Positions 1 to 4,865 of a stretch of 5,479 nt of DNA are shown piece by piece. How positions within the stretch are numbered: position 1 is the stretch's first letter; every line of letters begins with the position of its first letter. Origin of the DNA: Desulfuromonadales bacterium (GTDB taxonomy: Bacteria; Desulfobacterota; Desulfuromonadia; Geobacterales; Pseudopelobacteraceae); the NCBI GenBank assembly GCA_015688915.1, contig JAATGX010000291.1:1-5479 (forward strand), given 5' to 3'. The position numbers were made by a program, and so were the translations under genes. The notes below the pieces were generated by a model. The model saw only the letters and a program-made list of their open reading frames with translations, was not told the origin of the DNA and did no database searches.

Positions 1-42
1 GCACCTTCAAATCCCCCCTGACCCCCCTTTTTCAAAGGGGGG
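1..42 (+). repeat. Palindromic dispersed repeat, copy 1 (REP/MITE-like)
   Basis: The unit begins GCACCTTCAAATCCCCCC and ends in a hairpin with a 9-bp stem: six C and three T (22-30), loop TTC (31-33), three A and six G (34-42). A second copy lies at 2569-2611 in the opposite orientation. It differs by one substitution (A21 becomes C) and one extra T in the T run. A shorter relative is at 2623-2651. Near-identity over about 42 bases at separate sites shows a dispersed repeat. From memory, similar C-run/TTTTTCAAA/G-run palindromes are common between genes in Geobacter and relatives. The hairpin could also stop transcription arriving from a gene left of the window. The element may extend beyond base 1. 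Confidence 0.85.
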
Positions 43-83
43 AATAGATTCTTAACCTTTTCTTTGGGGTATGGATTCGTTTC

Positions 84-113
84 TTTTCATTCTACCGTAA
101 ATTGTTCTATAAA
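84..113 (+). promoter_or_regulatory. Candidate sigma-70 promoter for the macrodomain gene
   Basis: A TATAAA hexamer at 108-113 matches five of six positions of the -10 consensus. An 18-base spacer separates it from TTTTCA at 84-89, which matches four of six -35 positions. The surrounding DNA is clearly more A/T-rich than the genes. The two TACCG half-sites at 93-97 and 115-119 flank the -10, and the second lies in the 8-bp palindrome TACCGGTA (115-122), so a repressor site is possible. This is prediction by eye only. Confidence 0.35.
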
Positions 114-144
114 ATACCGGTAATGTGGTGAGGGGAGAGGGGAC

Positions 145-573
145 ATGAGAGAGGTCTGGGGGGATATCTGGGACTATCGGGGTGAAGCGGTGCTTGCCAT
201 CACAACCAACGGCCAGGTGACGCGAAGCGGCGGGGCTGTGATGGGGCGGGGCGTGGCGGCCCAGGCGGCCCGGCTGTTTCCCCATCTGTCCATGACCCTC
301 GGCGCCTTGCTGGTCGAACGGGGGAACCATGTCCACATGCTCGGCAACGGCATCGTCAGTTTCCCGGTGGAGCACACCCCCTATGAAAACCCCGACCTGG
401 GGCTGATCGCCCGGTCGGCCCGGGAATTGGCGGCCCTGGCTGACCAAGAGGGGTGGACAAAGGTTGTGGTGCCCCGGCCCGGCTGCGGGGGAGGGGGGCT
501 GTCGTGGCACGAGGTCCGCCCCCTCCTTGAGCCGCATTTCGATGGGCGCTTCATGGTTATCTCGGTGCCTTGA
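145..573 (+). CDS. Stand-alone macrodomain protein (ADP-ribose-binding, Appr-1''-p processing fold)
   Basis: This 142-residue protein is essentially one macrodomain, a fold that binds ADP-ribose and in some members removes it from proteins, nucleic acids or small metabolites; it should be cytosolic. Visible motifs are GDIW (6-9) at the end of the first strand, TTNG (20-23), the glycine-rich ligand loop SGGAVMGRGVA (28-38), and the second loop PRPGCGGGG (110-118) followed by LSWHEV. No signal peptide or membrane segment is seen. The ATG at 145 is preceded by purine-rich AGGGGAGAGG (131-140), a good ribosome-binding site. Compared from memory with TARG1 and DarG, the catalytic lysine position in the helix after the glycine loop appears to be Ala42, and the TARG1 aspartate position in GCGxDxLxW is glycine. 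Binding without TARG1-type hydrolysis is therefore plausible. No toxin partner such as DarT is next to it on the visible side. The gene converges with the chemoreceptor gene and is probably monocistronic. Family assignment is strong; the biological role is unknown. Confidence 0.85.
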   Translation: MREVWGDIWDYRGEAVLAITTNGQVTRSGGAVMGRGVAAQAARLFPHLSMTLGALLVERGNHVHMLGNGIVSFPVEHTPYENPDLGLIARSARELAALADQEGWTKVVVPRPGCGGGGLSWHEVRPLLEPHFDGRFMVISVP

Positions 574-594
574 CACTGAAAAACCCAAACCGGC

Positions 595-755
595 CTCTCA
601 CAGAGGCACAGAGGGCACAGAGAAAGATCAAAAAAGATTTTTCACGTAGATTCTTCTCAGAAGTTACTGCTTACTCCGTTGCTCCGTGTTTCACATGCTT
701 TTGCAGGATCGAATACTCCAATCATTCCCCTGTGTTCTTTGTGCCTCTGTGAGAG
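595..755. mobile_element. MITE-like element with long terminal inverted repeats
   Basis: The left end CTCTCACAGAGGCACA (595-610) is a perfect 16-bp inverted match to 740-755. The match continues imperfectly inward (611-621 against 729-739), giving arms of about 27 bp around a non-coding core. The 161-bp unit fills nearly all of the gap between two convergent genes: it starts 21 bases after the macrodomain stop and ends 6 bases before the receptor stop codon. I recall 'CACAGAGGCACAGAG' elements as abundant, transposase-less repeats in Desulfuromonadota and other phyla, which fits a miniature inverted-repeat element. No convincing target-site duplication is visible. Folding of the arms could end transcription from both sides. 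Confidence 0.75.
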
Positions 756-761
756 TAATGG

Positions 762-2324
762 TTAGCTGATCCCGTGCTTGATGAAGTGCGGCCCGTACTG
801 CTTGTCCACGCCCTTGATATGATTGATCAGCCAATCCTGCAGGAACTCGATCACGCTCTGGGTCAGCAACGCCTCGCCTGAATTGAATTTCCCCTGAAGA
901 TCCAGGACCTGCGCAACCAGTTTGGCGTGGTGCTCCTTATGCCGCGCCTCATCTGGATAGTTGCTCTTCCTGAAACCGGCCTCCTCGGCGCCGAAATGGC
1001 TGGCGGTATACTCGATCAGGCGGTTCAGGATCGAGCCGATGGCCTCCTTGCTCCGTTTCTGCTGCATGGCGTCGTGCAGGTCGTTGACCATGTCGAACAG
1101 TTTGCGGTGCTGATCGTCCAGGCTCCTCACGCCGGTGGCGAAGCTGTCGTCCCATTCCAGGGCCTGGGCCAGGCGGAAGTGGGAAACCAGCGCGTGCAGC
1201 TCGTCCACCTGCCGGGCAAGTTTCGAGGTGGCGTCGGTGGTGCTGCGGGCGCTGGCGACGTTGCGGTCGACCACCTCGGTGATCATCTGGATATTGCTGG
1301 TGATCTCCTGGGTCGTGGCGGTCTGTTCCTCGGCCGCCGTGGCGATCTGGTGCACCTGTTCGGTCACCTCGTTGATCCTGGTGAGGATATCCTCCAGCGC
1401 CTCCCCGGACCTTCCGGTTTCCTTGGTGCCGCGGTTCACCTCATCCACCCCTTCGGACATGGACGTGACCGCCGACAGGGTCTCGCTCTGGATGGACTTG
1501 ATCATGGTGCTGATTTCCTTGGTGGCCTTGGTGGTGCGCTCCGCCAGGGCGCGCACCTCGTCGGCCACCACCGCGAATCCGCGTCCCTGCTCCCCGGCCC
1601 GGGCCGCCTCGATGGCGGCGTTGAGCGCCAGCAGATTGGTCTGGTCGGCGATGTCCTCAATGGTGTTGACAATGGCGCCGATCTGGTCTGAACGCTGCCC
1701 CAGGCCCGCAACCGTCCGCGACGAATCCTGAACCCGCCGGGCGATGTTGTCCATGAGCCGGGAGCTTCCCTGCACGATCTGGGCCCCTTCATGGGTCTGG
1801 TCCGTGGCCTTTCTGGCGTTTTCCGCCGCGTAGAGGCAGTTGCGGGCGATGTCGCCGGATGTGGCGGACATCTCTTCGCTGGCCGTGGCAATGGTGCCGG
1901 CCTGCATGGCCACGTCCTCGGCCGAGGCCACCATGGCGTCGGTGGTGGAACCGACCAGGGCGACCGAGTCGCGGACTAGGTCGGCCACGGAGAAGAACTG
2001 GCGCATGGCCTTGTTCATGTCGTTCATCATGGTGTTGAATGACGTGCTCAGGCGGAGCATCTCGCCGAAGCCGTCGGCGGTGACCCGTACGGACAGGTCA
2101 CCGGCCGCCGCCTTTTCAATGGCCTCGGTGACCACCCGGAGCGGTTTGAAGGCACCGCGGCAGAGCAGTGCAAGCACGAGCGAGGAACCGGCAATAAGGG
2201 CAAGCCCGGCAATGCCGCTCGTCAACAGGTGCGTCATATCCTTCGGGTTTATCAGAATCATGGTGACAACCGTGGAGAACACGGTAACAACATTGCCGAG
2301 GATGATCCGGGTGGAAAAAGACAT
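762..2324 (-). CDS. Methyl-accepting chemotaxis protein with C-terminal bacteriohemerythrin domain
   Basis: This 520-residue inner-membrane chemoreceptor should signal through CheW/CheA. Order of parts: short cytoplasmic start; TM1 about 7-25; a loop of roughly 10 residues; TM2 about 37-55; HAMP about 57-108; coiled-coil signalling domain about 110-380; hemerythrin domain about 388-518. The signalling tip is unmistakable at 223-264 (EDIADQTNLLALNAAIEA onward to AERT). Likely methylation sites are the Glu pairs 150-151 and 332-333. The hemerythrin domain keeps all seven di-iron ligands: His406, His443 and Glu447, His462 and His466, His502 and Asp507. Known relatives such as DcrH of Desulfovibrio bind oxygen at this site, so oxygen or redox sensing is inferred. 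There is no room for a periplasmic ligand domain, so sensing is probably cytoplasmic. The ATG at 2324 is chosen over one 20 codons upstream because AGGAGG sits 8 bases ahead of it and the extra residues look non-coding. No CheR-binding pentapeptide ends the protein. Confidence 0.95.
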   Translation of the reverse strand: MSFSTRIILGNVVTVFSTVVTMILINPKDMTHLLTSGIAGLALIAGSSLVLALLCRGAFKPLRVVTEAIEKAAAGDLSVRVTADGFGEMLRLSTSFNTMMNDMNKAMRQFFSVADLVRDSVALVGSTTDAMVASAEDVAMQAGTIATASEEMSATSGDIARNCLYAAENARKATDQTHEGAQIVQGSSRLMDNIARRVQDSSRTVAGLGQRSDQIGAIVNTIEDIADQTNLLALNAAIEAARAGEQGRGFAVVADEVRALAERTTKATKEISTMIKSIQSETLSAVTSMSEGVDEVNRGTKETGRSGEALEDILTRINEVTEQVHQIATAAEEQTATTQEITSNIQMITEVVDRNVASARSTTDATSKLARQVDELHALVSHFRLAQALEWDDSFATGVRSLDDQHRKLFDMVNDLHDAMQQKRSKEAIGSILNRLIEYTASHFGAEEAGFRKSNYPDEARHKEHHAKLVAQVLDLQGKFNSGEALLTQSVIEFLQDWLINHIKGVDKQYGPHFIKHGIS

Positions 2325-2332
2325 GAGTGAAA

Positions 2333-2338
2333 CCTCCT
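2333..2338 (-). promoter_or_regulatory. Ribosome-binding site fixing the chemoreceptor start
   Basis: On the - strand this reads AGGAGG, a perfect Shine-Dalgarno core, 8 bases before the ATG at 2324. The alternative in-frame ATG at 2384 has no comparable site, so the shorter protein is preferred. Confidence 0.85.
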
Positions 2339-2405
2339 GGTGTGATGTGCGGCACCTAAATAGAATCATGCATGGATTAGGCAAGCGGGTTCAGATTACA
2401 TAACC

Positions 2406-2421
2406 AAAAATTGTAATTTTT
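2406..2421. promoter_or_regulatory. A/T-rich palindrome upstream of the chemoreceptor gene
   Basis: AAAAATT (2406-2412) and AATTTTT (2415-2421) form a perfect inverted repeat around GT, 82-97 bases upstream of the chemoreceptor ATG. It could be an operator or part of the promoter, but A/T tracts of this kind also arise by chance. Confidence 0.3.
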
Positions 2422-2449
2422 TGCAATATGAATGCCATCCGTTAATTGC

Positions 2450-2475
2450 TTGGTATTGTTGATCAATGATACCAA
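2450..2475. promoter_or_regulatory. 26-bp near-perfect palindrome, possible operator
   Basis: The outer arms TTGGTAT (2450-2456) and ATACCAA (2469-2475) enclose a central perfect TTGATCAA (2459-2466). Eleven of the 13 base pairs are Watson-Crick, and the two exceptions (2457-2458 against 2467-2468) are G/T pairs. It lies 126-151 bases upstream of the chemoreceptor ATG. Two-fold symmetry of this length suggests a dimeric regulator site or a cruciform/RNA hairpin. The TTGGTAT/ATACCAA halves recall GntR-family operators, but the 12-base spacing is larger than usual. Function is inferred. Confidence 0.5.
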
Positions 2476-2568
2476 CCGGACGAAAAGCGGGTATCCAGAT
2501 TGGATGGTTGTCCAGGGCATGGACTGGTCAAAATGGTACCTGATGAGCGCTGATGTTCCGTCAAGCGT

Positions 2569-2611
2569 CCCCCCTTTGAAAAAAGGGGGGGCAGGGGGGA
2601 TTTGAAGGTGC
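2569..2611 (-). repeat. Palindromic dispersed repeat, copy 2 (inverted relative to copy 1)
   Basis: Read on the - strand, this 43-base unit repeats bases 1-42 with one substitution and one extra T. Its hairpin is six C and three T (2569-2577), loop GAAA (2578-2581), three A and six G (2582-2590), followed by a second G run and the reverse complement of GCACCTTCAAAT. Confidence 0.85.
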
Positions 2612-2622
2612 GCCGTTAAAGG

Positions 2623-2651
2623 CAAGTCCCCCTTTTTCAAAGGGGGACTTG
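2623..2651 (+). repeat. Palindromic repeat, copy 3: 13-bp hairpin
   Basis: CAAGTCCCCCTTT (2623-2635), loop TTC (2636-2638) and AAAGGGGGACTTG (2639-2651) form a perfect 13-bp stem. The core is shared with copies 1 and 2 but the flanks differ (AAGT in place of AAAT) and the C/G runs are five long. It stands 11 bases from copy 2 in the opposite orientation, like paired REP units. It is the strongest stem downstream of rep and may stop or protect the rep transcript, although only a short T stretch follows it on the - strand. Confidence 0.75.
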
Positions 2652-2740
2652 TCATGTGAGCGCTGTTAGCGGAAGTTTGACGCCAATCAGGAAATGGTAA
2701 GCGCCCTTGTTCCCTCTGAAAGGCAGATGAGGGACGAGAA

Positions 2741-4741
2741 CTATTCCCCCAGCATGCGGGCGAAAAAGTCGGCGGCCATATCCGTGGCTTCGGCCTGATC
2801 GTCCCCATCCGCACCGGAATGTTCGTTCAGCAGGTGCTCCGGGATCTCCGCCAGAAAACGGCTGGGGCGGCGTTCCTCAACCGCGCCGTATTTCCGGCGG
2901 GTCAGGCAGCGGGAGATGGTCAGGTGCTGCCGCGCCCGGGTGATGCCCACGTAGCAGAGCCTCCGCTCCTCGGCACAGGCCGGGTCTTCCTCCACGGAGC
3001 GCTTGTGGGGCAGCAGATCCTCTTCCATGCCGATCAGCCAGACATGGCTGAATTCCAGCCCCTTGCTGGAATGGAGCGACATGAGGGTGACCGCGTTGTG
3101 ACCATGCTCCCCGTCGTCCGTGTCTTCGTCCATCAACGATATCCGCTCCAGAAAACCCGACAGGCCGGCCCGCGGGTTCTGCTCCTCGAAGCCGGCCAGG
3201 GAGTTGACCACCTGCTCGATGTTCTCGATCCGTTTCCTGGCCTGGGTCGCGTCGTTCAGGGTGCGGTGGAGCTCATCTTCGATGCGCAGCCGGTTGAACA
3301 GGGCATTGACCTGTTCCCCCAGACGGGCCCTGGTGTCGAAGCCGTCGATGACACCCCGCATCATGGCGTGAAAGGCGGTCACGGCCTTTTTGGCTGACTC
3401 GGAGATCTCCGGAATCCCGTCCACCCGTCCCAGGGTATCGAACAGCGGCATGTTGTGCTCCAGGGACCACTGGTTGAGCCGCACCAGGGTGGTGTCGCCG
3501 ATCCCCCGGCGGGGGAAGTTGATGATGCGCAGCAGCGACGCCTCGTCCCCCGGATTGTCGATGACCCTCAGATAGGCCACGGCGTCCTTGACCTCCTTGC
3601 GTTCGTAGAATTGCTGTCCCCCCACCACCACGTAGGGGATGCGCTCCAGGCGCAGCTTTTCCTCAAAAGCGCGGCTCTGGGCGTTGGAGCGGTACAAGAT
3701 AGCCATATCGGACCAGAGCAGCTTGTCCTTGTACTGTTCCAGCATCATGGCATCCACCACCATCGCGGCCTCTTCCTCTTCAGTGGCCGCCACGATCAGG
3801 TCGATGCCGCGCCCCTGGCCGGAAGCGGTCCAGAGCGCCTTGTCCGTGCGTACCGGATTGTTCCTGATCACGCTGTTGGCCGCTTCCAGGATCGACCCGG
3901 TGGAGCGGTAGTTCTGTTCCAGCTTGATGACCCGGCAGCCGGGGTAGTCGTGCTCGAAGTTGAGGATGTTCTTCACCTCGGCCCCGCGCCAGCCGTAGAT
4001 GGACTGGTCGTCGTCCCCCACCACGCAGAGGTTGCGGTGCCGTTTCGCCAGCAGCGAGATCAGCAGATATTGGGAGGCGTTGGTGTCCTGGTATTCGTCC
4101 ACCATGATGTAGTGGAAGCGCTCCTGCCAATGTTCGAGAATCGCCGGGTGGGACTGGAGGAGTCCGACCGAGAGCATGATGATGTCGTCGAAGTCAATGG
4201 CGTTGAACCCCTTGAGCAGTTCCTGGTAGCGGGGATAGACCACGGCCGTGGCCCGCTCCAGGGGATCCTCCTTTTCGGGTGTGAATTCCCGCGGGCCGAT
4301 CAGGCGGTTCTTGAGGCCGGATATGCGCCAGAGGATCCGGTCCGGGTCGCATTGCTTGGGGTCGATGTCCCGTTCGCGCATGGCCTGGCGCAGCACCCCG
4401 GCCTGGTCGGACGTGGAGTAGATGGAGAAATTGGGTTTGAAGCCCAGGCTGCGGATGTCGCGCCTGAGGATGCGCACCCCCAGGGAATGGAAGGTGGAGA
4501 TCACCATCCCCCCGGCCAGGGAGCCGGCCATGGCGCCGACCCGCTCCCTCATCTCCCGGGCGGCCTTGTTGGTGAAGGTTACGGCCAGGATGTTCGCGGC
4601 CGGCACGTGCTTTGTTCTCAGCAGGTGAACGATACGGGTGGTGATGACCTGGGTCTTGCCGGAACCAGCGCCGGCAAGGATCAACAGCGGCCCCTCGGTA
4701 TGGTTGACTGCCTGTTGCTGCGGTGGGTTGAGTTTTTTCAT
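2741..4741 (-). CDS. rep: Rep-type superfamily 1A ATP-dependent DNA helicase (UvrD/Rep/PcrA family)
   Basis: This complete 666-residue 3'-5' DNA helicase should use ATP to move on single-stranded DNA and help replication forks past protein blocks or restart. All family motifs are visible: Q motif (QQQ, 8-10), Walker A AGAGSGKT (23-30), motif Ia AVTFTNKAAREM (53-64), Walker B VDEYQDT (214-220), motif III VGDDDQSIYGWRGA (241-254), motif IV EQNYRS (275-280), motif V LHSSKGLEF (556-564) and motif VI VGITRAR (598-604). Length is close to E. coli Rep (673) and shorter than UvrD/PcrA (about 720-750). Phrases such as VIKLEQNYRS and the SRFLAEIP end match Rep best, so Rep is preferred; PcrA/UvrD remains possible because lineages differ in which paralogue they keep. 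The C-terminal 30 residues are acidic and end DFFARMLGE. The ATG at 4741 gives the expected N-terminus (MKKLNPPQQQAV), though no strong Shine-Dalgarno precedes it. It is divergent from ppk1. Confidence 0.95.
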   Translation of the reverse strand: MKKLNPPQQQAVNHTEGPLLILAGAGSGKTQVITTRIVHLLRTKHVPAANILAVTFTNKAAREMRERVGAMAGSLAGGMVISTFHSLGVRILRRDIRSLGFKPNFSIYSTSDQAGVLRQAMRERDIDPKQCDPDRILWRISGLKNRLIGPREFTPEKEDPLERATAVVYPRYQELLKGFNAIDFDDIIMLSVGLLQSHPAILEHWQERFHYIMVDEYQDTNASQYLLISLLAKRHRNLCVVGDDDQSIYGWRGAEVKNILNFEHDYPGCRVIKLEQNYRSTGSILEAANSVIRNNPVRTDKALWTASGQGRGIDLIVAATEEEEAAMVVDAMMLEQYKDKLLWSDMAILYRSNAQSRAFEEKLRLERIPYVVVGGQQFYERKEVKDAVAYLRVIDNPGDEASLLRIINFPRRGIGDTTLVRLNQWSLEHNMPLFDTLGRVDGIPEISESAKKAVTAFHAMMRGVIDGFDTRARLGEQVNALFNRLRIEDELHRTLNDATQARKRIENIEQVVNSLAGFEEQNPRAGLSGFLERISLMDEDTDDGEHGHNAVTLMSLHSSKGLEFSHVWLIGMEEDLLPHKRSVEEDPACAEERRLCYVGITRARQHLTISRCLTRRKYGAVEERRPSRFLAEIPEHLLNEHSGADGDDQAEATDMAADFFARMLGE

Positions 4742-4865
4742 GGTATGCAGGTATGTAGCACAGGGAGAGCGGCAGACGCAATTTTGTTTCTAATCTGTTG
4801 CAGTATTGTAAAGTTACTGTAGTATTTCCGGAGTATATAAATCCCCTCCTGTAACGGAGTCCAAG
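4742..4865. promoter_or_regulatory. Divergent promoter region between rep and ppk1
   Basis: This A/T-enriched gap of 124 bases must carry promoters for both genes unless they lie within coding sequence. Toward ppk1, TATAAA at 4836-4841 matches five of six -10 positions, with only a poor -35 (TTACTG, 4814-4819) at 16-base spacing. An alternative is TTGCAG (4798-4803) with TAGTAT (4820-4825). Toward rep, the - strand has TTTACA (reading 4812 to 4807; five of six -35 matches) with a weak TAGAAA -10 at 15-base spacing, and TATACT (reading 4837 to 4832; five of six -10 matches) without a clear -35. No choice can be made by eye. Confidence 0.35.
4856..4859 (+). promoter_or_regulatory. Ribosome-binding site supporting the GTG start of ppk1
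   Basis: GGAG lies 6 bases before the GTG at 4866, the best-spaced Shine-Dalgarno for this reading frame. The in-frame ATG at 4920 has only a weaker AAGG at 4910-4913. This favours the longer N-terminus without proving it. Confidence 0.5.

Larger units (their letters stand above)
2325..2740. other. Gene-free, palindrome-rich intergenic region between rep and the chemoreceptor gene
   Basis: These 416 bases hold no convincing gene. Beyond the separately listed palindromes and repeats there are small hairpins: ATCCA/TGGAT with a 3-base loop (2493-2505), GTCCA/TGGAC with a 5-base loop (2510-2524), CGCT/AGCG (2661-2671), and TCCCTC/GAGGGA (2711-2734) just after the rep stop codon. None on the - strand is followed by a clean T run, so no canonical rho-independent terminator for rep is apparent. 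The promoter of the chemoreceptor gene should lie in the A/T-rich part around 2340-2475, but I see no convincing -35/-10 pair and no sigma-28-type flagellar promoter. Confidence 0.6.

Noticed and set aside
145..573. DarTG toxin-antitoxin antitoxin
   Set aside because: The protein is only the macrodomain without DarG's C-terminal part, the hydrolase residues appear absent, and no DarT gene lies downstream; the upstream neighbour is outside the window.
52..588. 178-codon frame on the - strand opposite the macrodomain gene
   Set aside because: Antisense to a recognised macrodomain, with Pro/His/Gln-rich composition and no family resemblance.
927..1691. 254-codon frame on the + strand opposite the chemoreceptor gene
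   Set aside because: Shadow of the MCP coding sequence, Gly/Val/Leu/His-rich and without domains.
1..2611. Composite transposon bounded by the inverted 42-base repeats
   Set aside because: There is no transposase or integrase between the repeats and no visible target duplication at the outer edges; short palindromic repeats of this kind are usually dispersed independently.
2569..2651. CRISPR-like array
   Set aside because: Only two related units, in opposite orientation, with no regular spacers and no cas genes.
2377..2814. 145-codon frame on the - strand across the intergenic palindromes
   Set aside because: It starts inside rep, reads through both hairpin repeats, has no usable ribosome-binding site and shows no coherent protein features.
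3455..4822. Long open frame on the + strand opposite rep (455 codons)
   Set aside because: It lies wholly antisense to a helicase gene with every motif intact, has a Val/Gly/Leu/His-rich composition typical of GC-rich shadow frames, and contains no recognisable domain.
4817..4834. Pho box upstream of ppk1
   Set aside because: CTGTAGTATTTC resembles the first half of the PhoB site, but the second half does not match; about 11 of 18 positions agree, too few to call by eye.
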